This document shows, in pieces, positions 1 to 7,372 of a stretch of 29,394 bases of DNA. Position 1 is the first letter of the stretch. Each line of letters starts with the position of its first letter. A model generated the notes under the pieces. The model was not told the DNA's origin, did no database searches, and saw only the letters and a list, made by a program, of their open reading frames with translations. The DNA is from an uncultured Bacilli bacterium. Its GTDB lineage: Bacteria; Bacillota_I; Bacilli_A; RF39; UBA660. The translations under genes were made by a program, and so were the position numbers. The stretch lies in assembly GCA_934155645.1 (NCBI GenBank), contig CAKPHC010000008.1, positions 1 through 29,394 on the forward strand. The letters run 5' to 3'.

Positions 1-29
1 ATTTTATCTTCAAATGATAATTTTCCCAT
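1..29 (-). CDS. N-terminus of a partial gene, possibly IS3-type OrfA (helix-turn-helix) protein
   Basis: An ATG at 29-27 reads MGKLSFEDK and then runs off the left edge. GAGG lies 7 bases upstream of the ATG, in the 3' arm of the 35-68 hairpin. From memory, a KLSFEDK-type start is common in the helix-turn-helix OrfA of IS3-like elements, and the position just inside a possible IS end fits. Nine residues cannot prove a family, so the reading frame is better supported than the function. Confidence 0.4.
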
Positions 30-70
30 ATAAAAACCTCGTTTCTATTTTGTCCAAGAAACGGGGTTCA
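1..70 (-). mobile_element. Probable end of an IS3-family (IS150-like) insertion element, truncated by the window edge
   Basis: Read on the minus strand from base 70, the sequence begins TGAACCCC and continues through GTTTCTTGGACA. The TG start, CCC run and TTGGACA resemble terminal inverted repeats of IS3/IS150-type elements as I remember them. An ATG with a ribosome-binding site follows about 40 bases in, as expected for OrfA. A 12-bp stem (35-46 with 57-68, one mismatch on the transcript strand, 10-nt loop) followed by five T lies between the end and that ATG; it could stop transcription entering from outside. The element lies 18 bases beyond the stop of the neighbouring gene and does not break it. 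The other end and the full transposase are outside the window, so this is an inference from one terminus. Confidence 0.42.
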
Positions 71-88
71 TATCAAACTAGGATTTTT

Positions 89-652
89 TTATTTAAAGTA
101 TTTATTGTAGACTTTTTCTATTCTTTGTGGTCTTGTAGGTAATGATAATTTTTTAAACTTACTTAATTGACCTGCTTGATCGTTAATTAATTCAATTGTA
201 CTAGGTACTATTAATTCTGGTAATTCTACTTCATGTTCTTTTATAAGAATTGTATTACCTTTTGATAATAGCATTTTCTTTATTCCTCTTAAATCAGATG
301 AATCTAACTCTTCATCAAATCCAGCATAATTTAAAACACCATTAACTTGTGAAGTTTTTCTAATAACTAATGTATTATTAACAAAATCATTATTATCAAT
401 ATATTCATAACAATAAGGATTATTTCTACTTAAGCTATAGAATAAATCTTTACCAGCACCATAGTTAGCTGAAAAAGCAATTTTTCTTATATCTAATGCT
501 ACTACTTTCTTAGTAGTACTTTGATCTATTACACTACCCTTTGTATTTTCATCTTTATCAGCTACTTTTATAAGAGAAACAACACCAATACAAATGTTTT
601 CAGTATAAATACCGTTTCTTGTGTCTACATTTTTAATTTCTTTCTTTTCCAT
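89..652 (-). CDS. Hypothetical protein, 187 aa, not recognised
   Basis: I do not recognise this protein. It is 187 aa, soluble (no signal peptide or membrane segment) and of mixed charge, with a central segment GAGKDLFYSLSRNNPYCYEY and a basic C-terminus rich in Lys, Arg and Pro. GAGKD is not a Walker A motif because the GxxxxGK[ST] pattern is absent. A longer frame reaches 691, but I chose the ATG at 652 because AGAGGGGG sits 5 bases upstream of it, whereas the upstream start has no such site. It follows recX on the same strand and has its own promoter between the two genes. The putative insertion element lies just past its stop. It may be lineage-specific. Confidence 0.6.
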   Translation of the reverse strand: MEKKEIKNVDTRNGIYTENICIGVVSLIKVADKDENTKGSVIDQSTTKKVVALDIRKIAFSANYGAGKDLFYSLSRNNPYCYEYIDNNDFVNNTLVIRKTSQVNGVLNYAGFDEELDSSDLRGIKKMLLSKGNTILIKEHEVELPELIVPSTIELINDQAGQLSKFKKLSLPTRPQRIEKVYNKYFK

Positions 653-681
653 AATATCCCCCTCTTTAGAAAAGTAAGGAC

Positions 682-710
682 ATTTTACCACAAAAAGTAA
701 AAAAAGTCAA
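682..710 (-). promoter_or_regulatory. Promoter of the 187-aa hypothetical gene
   Basis: On the minus strand: TTGACT (710-705), 17-base spacer, TAAAAT (687-682), with an extended -10 TGG immediately before the TAAAAT. Transcription would start near 675, about 20 bases before the ATG at 652. The spacer contains the T-run that follows recX, so recX transcripts may end here too, although I see no good stem. Confidence 0.6.
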
Positions 711-713
711 ATT

Positions 714-1454
714 TTATTCTTGAAAGAAGCCTTTTTGATACATTTTCTGTTTAATTTTATATTCTAATTCTTTACCTGAATACTTTTTTGATAATTTACT
801 ATATATTTTCTCATATTCTTTTTTTACTATGTCTTTATCATCTATATTTATATTATTTACTTCTCTAATAACTATTTCTTTAGAATATCCTAGATTAACT
901 AAATAATCGGTTATTTTTCTTTTTAAGACATAAGTACTTTTATTATGATTAGTTTTAATCTGTTTAGATATTAACTTTTTTATACGTTCTTTTTCTAAAT
1001 CAGTAGTAAATATATCAATGTTTTTTAATATTATCTCATCACTAATACCTAGTTTTCTTAATGATTCTTTTATTTTATATGGACCATCACTACTTAAATT
1101 AAGTTTGTCATTTATAAATGCCTTGCAATAAACATTATCATTCAAGTAATTTTGCTTTTGTAATAATTTAATGGCATCATTCGCTAAATCTTCTTTAACA
1201 CCCTTCTTAATTAAATATTCTTTTATTTCTTTTTCACTACGCATTTTAGATTTTAAATAACTTATTGCTAAATCATATGCAAGATAAGATGTATTCTCTT
1301 CTAACATTTTTTCTAAAGATGATTCATCTACTTCTTTATGAATTAAAAGATTATATTTTAGGATTAAATCTTCATGAAGAATAGCGTTGGTATTATTATC
1401 AAAATTTAATTTATATTGTCCATTTTTAAGTTTTGTATATTTTTCTATTTTCAT
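714..1454 (-). CDS. recX: Recombination regulator RecX
   Basis: RecX binds RecA filaments and modulates recombination and the SOS response in the cytoplasm. The N-terminal ~60 residues have the beta-rich pattern of Gram-positive RecX (KIEKYTKLKNGQYKLNFD, then a DLILKYNL segment). Then come three-helix repeats with YLAYDLAISYLKSKMRSEKE, IKEYLIKKGV, YKIKESLRKLGI and LGYSKEIVIREV. The length of 246 aa is normal for the family. Two ATGs lie close together (1460 and 1454). I chose 1454 because the GGGGGG ribosome-binding site is 7 bases from it but only 1 base from the first. The promoter upstream carries a LexA-box-like palindrome, consistent with SOS control. Confidence 0.9.
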   Translation of the reverse strand: MKIEKYTKLKNGQYKLNFDNNTNAILHEDLILKYNLLIHKEVDESSLEKMLEENTSYLAYDLAISYLKSKMRSEKEIKEYLIKKGVKEDLANDAIKLLQKQNYLNDNVYCKAFINDKLNLSSDGPYKIKESLRKLGISDEIILKNIDIFTTDLEKERIKKLISKQIKTNHNKSTYVLKRKITDYLVNLGYSKEIVIREVNNINIDDKDIVKKEYEKIYSKLSKKYSGKELEYKIKQKMYQKGFFQE

Positions 1455-1505
1455 GGTCATGCCCCCCGATAGGTTTTATATAGTTATCCTGTCTCTCTAA
1501 CCATC

Positions 1506-1534
1506 ATTATAACTTGCAAACAAATGTTTGTCAA
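1506..1534 (-). promoter_or_regulatory. Consensus sigma-A promoter of recX with an SOS-box-like palindrome in the spacer
   Basis: On the minus strand: TTGACA (1534-1529), exactly 17 bases, TATAAT (1511-1506), both perfect consensus. The palindrome CAAAC-ATTT-GTTTG (1530-1517) overlaps the end of the -35 box and the spacer. The Gram-positive LexA box is CGAAC-N4-GTTCG; this copy differs by one symmetric base per half. A repressor there would block RNA polymerase directly. The promoter is clear; LexA as the regulator is inference. Confidence 0.75.
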
Positions 1535-1590
1535 CGCAAATTCATGTTTTTTAATTATGATTTTTATCAGGTATTCTTTTGTATATACCC

Positions 1591-1618
1591 AAAAGAAAAA
1601 GAATCTATTTTGATTCTT
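1591..1618 (-). terminator. Rho-independent terminator of rpoZ
   Basis: Minus-strand stem AAGAATC / GATTCTT (1618-1612 with 1605-1599), 6-base loop, then TTTCTTTT. The stem overlaps the rpoZ stop codon at 1607-1605. Confidence 0.6.
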
Positions 1619-1811
1619 CCTTAACAGTTATTAGACCCTCTGCTACTTCTTCTAATGCTCTTCCTATATTCTTTTTTGAAACATACTTATTAATAGGCAT
1701 TTGATAGTAGTCAGTTCTAGTCATATCCTTACTGCGTCTAGCAGCAATGTGAACTAGTTGATATTTTGAATCAACAATATTTAAAAGTTTATCAATTGAT
1801 GGGTAAATCAC
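1605..1811 (-). CDS. rpoZ: RNA polymerase omega subunit
   Basis: Small RNA polymerase subunit that helps fold and assemble the beta' subunit. The 68-aa sequence has the family layout: MIYPSIDKLLNIVDSKYQLV at the N-terminus, the AARRSKDM helix (the conserved A-x-RA-R region), and the GRALEEVAEGLI helix near the C-terminus. The start codon is GTG at 1811 with GGGAG 9 bases upstream. In many Firmicutes rpoZ follows gmk; here it stands alone, with its own promoter-like sequence, a terminator, and a divergent neighbour. Confidence 0.92.
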   Translation of the reverse strand: MIYPSIDKLLNIVDSKYQLVHIAARRSKDMTRTDYYQMPINKYVSKKNIGRALEEVAEGLITVKEESK

Positions 1812-1832
1812 TTTATCACACTCCCTATTATT

Positions 1833-1861
1833 AGAATACTCCTCTTTACATTTCTTTTCAA
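1833..1861 (-). promoter_or_regulatory. Candidate promoter of rpoZ
   Basis: On the minus strand: TTGAAA (1861-1856), 17 bases, TATTCT (1838-1833). The leader would be only about 15-20 bases. Moderate match to consensus, supported by its position. Confidence 0.4.
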
Positions 1862-1954
1862 CAAAACGGACTTAATTAGACAATAATTGACATTACTTTT
1901 TTTATTTTTAATTATTTTGATTACTTTTAATCCTTTCGAAAATCACATGTAAAG

Positions 1955-2017
1955 TTTTGTATATTACCTACAAAATTCGACTTTTGAATTTAAAAGAGCC
2001 CCTATATATTGTATAAT
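1955..2017 (+). promoter_or_regulatory. Candidate promoter and operator of the dockerin/cohesin-like operon
   Basis: TATAAT at 2012-2017 with a weak -35 TTTAAA (1989-1994) at 17-base spacing. Upstream is a perfect 7-bp inverted repeat, TTTTGTA (1955-1961) and TACAAAA (1969-1975), with a 7-base centre, which could be a regulator site. This is the only long intergenic region of the left part (1812-2049, about 240 bases). Apart from this site and the rpoZ promoter I see nothing else in it. Confidence 0.4.
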
Positions 2018-2049
2018 TATATTAATCTTATAATGGAAGGAGTGATATC

Positions 2050-4149
2050 TTGAAGAAGAGCTTTATTAAATTAATAAATTGTTTAATTATCATGATGATG
2101 ATTCTTTCTCCTATTATGATAGTACACGCTTCTAATTATAATGAGTATACTGCTGAGGTTATTGCAACTGCTGGTCTTAATGTAAGAAGCGCTGCCTCTA
2201 CTAATTCAACTATTATTAATACTTTAGGATACAAAGCAACTTTCAAATACAAAGATAGTGATATTGTAAAAAATGATAGTGATTCATGTAATGAATGGAT
2301 TTATGTATCAGGTAAAAATGGATACGTATGTAAGCAGTGGACTCAAGTAATTGCAACTGAAGAGATTAATGATATAGAAAATGATATGTCAAAAATGACT
2401 GATGAAGAATTTGATGCTTATTTAACAGAACAAGGCTTTGATGAAACTTATAAAGTAAAATTAAAAGAATTGCATCAAAGGTATCCAATGTGGATATTTA
2501 AAGGTGTTAAAACTGGTAGAGATTGGAATGCGACTTTAAAAGAGGAAAGTCAAATTGGTTATAGTACTTATTATATAAATCCTATAAGAGAATCAGCTGG
2601 ACATGAAGCCTACTTAAGTACAGAGAGTCACTACGATTGGTACACTAATATGTATACAGGTTATGATGGAACTTTTTTTCTAGCCAACGAACCTACTGTT
2701 GCTTATTTCTTAGACCCTAGAAATTTCTTAAATGAATCAACTATATTTATGTTTGAAGGGTTACAATTCAATGGTTCTTATCAAACTAAAGATAAAATAA
2801 CTCCTATTTTAGGAACTGATGAATATAACGAACTTATTTATAGCAACGGAGAAAAATATAACTACTCTCCTCTAGCTATAGCTGTTAAAATTAGACAAGA
2901 AGGCACTTTAAATAACAGGCCTACTCTTGGTACAATTAACGTTACATGTAATTCTAAAAATGGATATACTGAAATTGCTAATGAAATTGTTGCAACAAGG
3001 TATGCTCCTCTTTATAATTTCTTTAATATAGGTGCTTTCACTAGTCCAAAAAATGCTGATTTGAATGGTTTATGTTATGCTGGTACTACTGATGAGACTT
3101 ATTTATTGCCTTGGAATACTAAGGACCGTGCACTTGAAGGTGGTATTAAATGGATTGCTAATCGTTATGTTAATGGAACACAATATACTAATTATTTTCA
3201 AAAATTCAATACTGCTAATGCTAATACTGCTATATGGCATCAATATATGACTAATATAGAAGATCCTAAATCTCAAGGTACTAATCTTAGAGAAATATAT
3301 GCTAACAATAATATTTTAAGAAGTGGTTATACTTTCTATATTCCTATATACAATAATATGCCTAGTGAAACTAAATTACCTAAGTTAGGAAATCCAAATA
3401 ACTGGTTAACTTCATTAACTGTTAAAATTGGTGATAGTACTAATTCAGTATCTAACTTTGACGGTAGTAAAACAGATTATCAACTAAACGTAGCTAGTAA
3501 TATAGATAGTATTACAATCAATAGTACTACTGTTGCTAAAACTTCATATGTTTCTATTGATGGTAGTGAAAGTGTAATAAAAACAACATCTAAACAAGTT
3601 TCCTTGGTAGAAGGAGAAAATAACTTTAACATCGTTGTTACTGCTGGAAACGGAGATACTAAGACTTATACATTAAAAGTAACTAGAGAAAAAATGCCAC
3701 CTACTGATGAACCTACTATAGAAGAAATAATAGATAAAGCAAAATTAACCATAGATGATACTTATATAAGTGGTATAACTTTTGGATTAGGTACAGATAC
3801 ACTTACTAATCAATTATTAGAATTTAATCCATTTGCAGTTGTTCAAGTAAAGAATAACCAGGATGTTGTTAAAACAACCGGTGCCCTTGGAACTGGAGAT
3901 AAAATAACTATAACTAGTAATAAAGAAACTAAAACATTTGAGCTTGTCTTATATGGTGATGTTAATGGTGATGGTGTTATTACTAACTTGGATTTATTAA
4001 GAGTTCAAAGACATTTATGGGGTGATATAGTTTTAGCAGGTGCACATTTTAAAGCTGCTGATGTTTATAAAGATGGTAAAATTACTAACTTGGACTTATT
4101 AAGAGTTCAAAGACATATTTGGAAAGATATAATTATATCTCAAAATTAG
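2050..4149 (+). CDS. Secreted glucosaminidase with SH3b, cadherin-like and dockerin domains
   Basis: A 699-aa secreted wall enzyme. It has a signal peptide (1-27, cut after VHA) and a bacterial SH3 domain (~33-102, AGLNVRSAAS typical). A beta-N-acetylglucosaminidase domain (~125-440) follows, with SPLAIAVKIRQEG; Glu284 there is the likely catalytic acid, and YNFFNIGAF matches the later family motif. Next are a cadherin-like beta-sandwich repeat (~452-547), a small pre-dockerin module (~560-635, YISGITFG) and a type I dockerin (~636-697) with two calcium-binding repeats, GDVNGDGVIT and ADVYKDGKIT. The start is TTG at 2050 with AAGGAG 7 bases upstream. It should cleave N-acetylglucosaminyl bonds in peptidoglycan or a related glycan while docked to a cohesin. 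The next gene, 9 bases on, is a candidate partner. The third calcium position of the second dockerin repeat is Tyr, which is not canonical. Confidence 0.85.
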   Translation: MKKSFIKLINCLIIMMMILSPIMIVHASNYNEYTAEVIATAGLNVRSAASTNSTIINTLGYKATFKYKDSDIVKNDSDSCNEWIYVSGKNGYVCKQWTQVIATEEINDIENDMSKMTDEEFDAYLTEQGFDETYKVKLKELHQRYPMWIFKGVKTGRDWNATLKEESQIGYSTYYINPIRESAGHEAYLSTESHYDWYTNMYTGYDGTFFLANEPTVAYFLDPRNFLNESTIFMFEGLQFNGSYQTKDKITPILGTDEYNELIYSNGEKYNYSPLAIAVKIRQEGTLNNRPTLGTINVTCNSKNGYTEIANEIVATRYAPLYNFFNIGAFTSPKNADLNGLCYAGTTDETYLLPWNTKDRALEGGIKWIANRYVNGTQYTNYFQKFNTANANTAIWHQYMTNIEDPKSQGTNLREIYANNNILRSGYTFYIPIYNNMPSETKLPKLGNPNNWLTSLTVKIGDSTNSVSNFDGSKTDYQLNVASNIDSITINSTTVAKTSYVSIDGSESVIKTTSKQVSLVEGENNFNIVVTAGNGDTKTYTLKVTREKMPPTDEPTIEEIIDKAKLTIDDTYISGITFGLGTDTLTNQLLEFNPFAVVQVKNNQDVVKTTGALGTGDKITITSNKETKTFELVLYGDVNGDGVITNLDLLRVQRHLWGDIVLAGAHFKAADVYKDGKITNLDLLRVQRHIWKDIIISQN
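3979..4116 (+). repeat. Near-identical 36-bp direct repeat encoding the two dockerin helices
   Basis: Bases 3979-4014 and 4081-4116 agree at 35 of 36 positions, the only difference being GATTT versus GACTT. Both copies encode ITNLDLLRVQRH. Repeated dockerin halves are normal at protein level, but such close DNA identity suggests recent duplication or gene conversion. Confidence 0.85.
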
Positions 4150-4158
4150 GAGGTAAAG

Positions 4159-5556
4159 ATGAAAAGAATAAGAAAGGTTTTATGTTTAATAGTATTTACT
4201 TTTGTATTTACTATAGGATTCAGGACAAATGTTGAAGCTGCTAGTGCTTATGTATCAATTAGTAGTAGTGCTTCTACTATCGTTGTTGGAAATAACGTTA
4301 CTTTTTACGTCACAGTATCTGGTGATAGTCCTTTAGGAGTATGGGATTATGGAACTAGTGCTTCAAGTAATCTTACATATATTAGTGGTAGCCCTGTTTT
4401 AAAAACTGGTATCTTACCACCAAATAAAACTACTAAATCGGTTAGTTATCAATTTACTTATCGTGCTAAAGCTAGTGGTAATGCTGCTTTCTCATTTAGA
4501 TTAAGTAATATATATGATGTTAATGAAAACCCAATGGGTATTGGTGGTACTTTAGATAAATATGTTAATATAATTACTCAAGCACAGTTAGAAGCAAGTT
4601 ATAGTAAGAATAATAATTTATCTAGTTTGGCAATTGAAGGATATCAACTATCCCCTGCTTTTAATAAAAACACTTTAGAATACAGTGTAGAACTTCCCAA
4701 TGGTACTACTAAAATTAATATAATTGCTAACAAAGAAGATAGTAAAGCGAATATTCAAGGTGCTGGTAGTGTTGACGTAGTTGAAGGTGCTAATAGATTT
4801 GAGATAAAAGTTACAGCACAAAATGGTTCTGTTAAGACTTATGTATTAAATGTTAAAGTTAAAGAATTAGACCCTATTTTAGTTAAAGTAGATGGCAAGG
4901 AATACAATGTTGTTAGAAAGAAGGAACAAATTACTGCTCCTAACTCTACTTATACTGAAAAAGTAATTAAAATTAATGATTTAGAAGTACCTGCTTTTGA
5001 AAATAAGAAACTAGGATATACTTTAGTAGGACTAAAAGATAGTGATGCTAATATTAATTTATACATATATGATGAAAAGAACAATACTTATACTCTATAT
5101 AAAGAATATAACTTTAAGTCATCAATTATTTGTATATTAGATGACACTAATAAGATACCTGATGGTTATAGCAAAGCTACTGTTAAAATTGGTAAAGATA
5201 ATGTAACCGCTTATAAATTAGATAAAACATCTAAATTCTACTTATTATACGGTGTTAATGTTGAAACTGGTAAAAAGAATTTATATGTTTATGACAGCAA
5301 TGAAGAAACAATTCAACGATATAATGGTGAGGAACTTTTAAAAGATTCAGTTCAAAAAGAAGAATTGTATCAATATATAATTATTGGTTTAGGTTCCCTA
5401 CTTATAATCACATACTTTATATTATTGATTGTAATTATCAGTAATAGTAGGAAAAAAAAGAAAGAAAAAATGAAAAAAATGTCTAAATATATGAAAAATA
5501 TTGAAGATAACGAATCAAATAATGAAGATGAGAAAGAAGTTGAAAGTGAAGAATAA
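4159..5556 (+). CDS. Membrane-anchored surface protein with cohesin-like and cadherin-like domains
   Basis: A 465-aa exported protein. It has a signal peptide (1-27, cut after VEA) and an N-terminal beta-sandwich (~28-145). There VSISSSASTIVVGNNVTFYV, a following 'SGDSPLGVWDY' strand and a C-terminal 'GNAAFSFRLSNI' strand resemble the cohesin fold. A cadherin-like repeat (~153-238) is similar to that of the preceding protein. Then come an unrecognised extracellular region (~239-400), one membrane helix (~405-430) and a cytoplasmic tail that is first Lys-rich, then acidic. The ribosome-binding site GGAGG touches the stop codon of the dockerin gene, so the two are co-translated. The membrane anchor, the dockerin neighbour and the fold suggest it holds dockerin proteins at the cell surface. 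The cohesin assignment is inferred from pattern; a plain Ig-like domain is the alternative. Confidence 0.65.
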   Translation: MKRIRKVLCLIVFTFVFTIGFRTNVEAASAYVSISSSASTIVVGNNVTFYVTVSGDSPLGVWDYGTSASSNLTYISGSPVLKTGILPPNKTTKSVSYQFTYRAKASGNAAFSFRLSNIYDVNENPMGIGGTLDKYVNIITQAQLEASYSKNNNLSSLAIEGYQLSPAFNKNTLEYSVELPNGTTKINIIANKEDSKANIQGAGSVDVVEGANRFEIKVTAQNGSVKTYVLNVKVKELDPILVKVDGKEYNVVRKKEQITAPNSTYTEKVIKINDLEVPAFENKKLGYTLVGLKDSDANINLYIYDEKNNTYTLYKEYNFKSSIICILDDTNKIPDGYSKATVKIGKDNVTAYKLDKTSKFYLLYGVNVETGKKNLYVYDSNEETIQRYNGEELLKDSVQKEELYQYIIIGLGSLLIITYFILLIVIISNSRKKKKEKMKKMSKYMKNIEDNESNNEDEKEVESEE

Positions 5557-5567
5557 CTTCTTTTTTT
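5533..5567 (+). terminator. Rho-independent terminator after the cohesin-like gene
   Basis: Stem of 9 bp (5533-5541 with 5555-5563), 13-base loop, in a T-run of seven. The stem begins inside the coding region and the stop codon lies at its 3' side. Confidence 0.55.
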
Positions 5568-5600
5568 CATGTAAAGTAATTGTTAATTATTCCCATAATA

Positions 5601-5629
5601 TAGACAAAAAGACAATTTTATAGTATAAT
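5601..5629 (+). promoter_or_regulatory. Promoter of rnjA
   Basis: TAGACA (5601-5606), 17 bases, TATAAT (5624-5629). One mismatch to consensus. It lies between the preceding terminator and the AAAGGAG site of rnjA. Confidence 0.65.
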
Positions 5630-5667
5630 TGCCTAGTTAGTTCTTTAATATATAGAAAGGAGAAATT

Positions 5668-7341
5668 ATGAATAATAACCAAAGTGAAACTAAGATAATA
5701 GTTTTAGGTGGTTTAGGTGAAGTCGGAAAAAACATGTATTGTGTAATGCATGAAGACGAGATTATTATTATTGATTCGGGTATTTCTTTCCCAGACGGTG
5801 GTATGTTGGGAATCGATTATGTATTTCCAGATTATACTTTTTTAAAACAAAATCAAGATAAAATTAAAGCTTTAATTATAACGCATGGACATGAAGACCA
5901 TATTGGTGGTATTCCTTTCCTATTGCAATCTGTTAATGTTCCGGCTATATATGCACCTAATCAAGCCAAAGAACTTATCGCATTAAAATTAGAAGACCGT
6001 AATATTAGATATGATAATTTATTTGTTTATACAGATAAGGATATATTAAAGTTTAAAAATATAGAAGTGGAATTTTTTAGAACTACCCACTCTATCCCTG
6101 ATTCACATGGAATAGTAGTATCTACTCCTAATGGAAGAATAGTAACTACTGGTGACTTTAAGTTTGATTTTACTCCTATTGGACCAATGGCTGATTTACA
6201 TAAAATGGCTGAAATTGGTAAAAAAGGTGTTGATTTACTTATAAGTGACTCTACTAATGCTTTAAATGAGGGAATATCTACTAGTGAAACTAAAGTTGAT
6301 AATGCTTTAAATGAAATTTTTGATAAGCATGAGAATAATCGTATTATTATTGCTACATTTGCATCAAATATTTATAGATTAAAACATATTATTGAAACTT
6401 GTTACAATCATGGTAGAAAACTTTGTGTATTTGGTAGAAGTATGGAAAATAACATTGAGATATCTATTAAAGGAGGATATATCAATCATAAAGAAATATT
6501 AGTAACTCCTGAGGAAGCTAATGGATTAAAACCTAAAGAAGTAGCAATTTTATGTACTGGTTCGCAAGGTGAACCTCTAGCTGCATTATCTAGAATTGCT
6601 AATAATACTCATAAGCAAATAAAATTAAGACCTGATGATGTAGTTGTATTCTCTTCTTCAGCTATTCCTGGAAATGCTTTAGCAATTGGAAGAACAATTA
6701 ATAAATTATATTTACAAGGTGTTAAAGTTTATACTAATACTTCTCTAAATGATATTCATACATCTGGACATGCTAACATGGAAGAGTTAAAACTAATGAT
6801 TAGATTAATTATGCCTAAGTATTTAATGCCTTTCCATGGCGACTATAGAATGCTTAAAAATCATGCTAATATAGGTATTGAATGTGGTATTCCTAAAGAA
6901 AATACTTTTGTATTGCAAAACGGTGATGTACTAATATTAAAAGACCACGTAATTACTAAAGGAGAACCTGTAATTGCAAGTGACATTTATGTAGATGGTA
7001 ATAGATTAGGAGAAATAAATGGAGCTGTTTTAAGAGATAGAAAAATAATGGCAAGCGATGGTATTTTAGTAGTTATTGCTAATATTGATATGAAAAACAG
7101 AACATTATTAATAAAACCAAATATAACTACTCGTGGATTCATTCTAATAAATGAAAACGAAGAACTAATAAAAAGAATTGAATCTATCGCCGCTGCTGCT
7201 ATTCAAAAGAAATTACAAGAACCTAATGCTAATTTCAATGATATTAAGAGTCAAATCACAACAGATTTATTCCCATTTATATATGAAACGACAGGTAGAA
7301 AACCAATTATATTACCTGTAATATTGGATATTAAAAAATAA
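5668..7341 (+). CDS. rnjA: Ribonuclease J (5'-3' exonuclease / endonuclease)
   Basis: Cytoplasmic metallo-beta-lactamase/beta-CASP nuclease that degrades mRNA from the 5' end and matures rRNA. The 557-aa length matches Bacillus RNase J1 (about 555). Visible metal ligands: H73-G-H75-E-D77-H78, H141 in TTHSIP, D163 in TGDFKFD and H390 in FHGDYRM. The beta-CASP segment has NRIIIATFASNIYRL and CTGSQGEP, and a C-terminal domain is present. The start follows GAAAGGAG. It has its own promoter and a terminator shared with the convergent glycan operon. Only one RNase J is in the window, so RNase J1 versus J2 cannot be told apart from context; the catalytic residues are intact. Confidence 0.95.
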   Translation: MNNNQSETKIIVLGGLGEVGKNMYCVMHEDEIIIIDSGISFPDGGMLGIDYVFPDYTFLKQNQDKIKALIITHGHEDHIGGIPFLLQSVNVPAIYAPNQAKELIALKLEDRNIRYDNLFVYTDKDILKFKNIEVEFFRTTHSIPDSHGIVVSTPNGRIVTTGDFKFDFTPIGPMADLHKMAEIGKKGVDLLISDSTNALNEGISTSETKVDNALNEIFDKHENNRIIIATFASNIYRLKHIIETCYNHGRKLCVFGRSMENNIEISIKGGYINHKEILVTPEEANGLKPKEVAILCTGSQGEPLAALSRIANNTHKQIKLRPDDVVVFSSSAIPGNALAIGRTINKLYLQGVKVYTNTSLNDIHTSGHANMEELKLMIRLIMPKYLMPFHGDYRMLKNHANIGIECGIPKENTFVLQNGDVLILKDHVITKGEPVIASDIYVDGNRLGEINGAVLRDRKIMASDGILVVIANIDMKNRTLLIKPNITTRGFILINENEELIKRIESIAAAAIQKKLQEPNANFNDIKSQITTDLFPFIYETTGRKPIILPVILDIKK

Positions 7342-7342
7342 A

Positions 7343-7372
7343 AAAAGCTCACAAGTTAATGTGAGTTTTTTT
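7343..7372. terminator. Bidirectional terminator between rnjA and the convergent glycan operon
   Basis: Stem CTCACA (7348-7353) / TGTGAG (7360-7365) with a 6-base loop. T7 follows on the plus strand, and T6-A-T6 follows on the minus strand. It ends rnjA transcripts rightward and the seven-gene operon leftward; the stop codon of the latter (7358-7356) lies in the stem-loop. Confidence 0.8.

Noticed and set aside
2029..2034. Second TATAAT just upstream of the dockerin-protein gene
   Set aside because: It would place the transcription start inside or after the ribosome-binding site; the TATAAT at 2012-2017 is better placed.
1812..2049. Possible riboswitch or small RNA in the rpoZ / dockerin-gene intergenic region
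   Set aside because: No conserved aptamer pattern, no terminator facing either gene; only promoter-like boxes and one 7-bp inverted repeat.
5370..5570. Minus-strand open frame of 66 codons across the end of the cohesin-like gene
   Set aside because: It is antisense to the membrane helix and charged tail; Ser/Phe-rich composition is what the complement of Lys/Glu codons gives.
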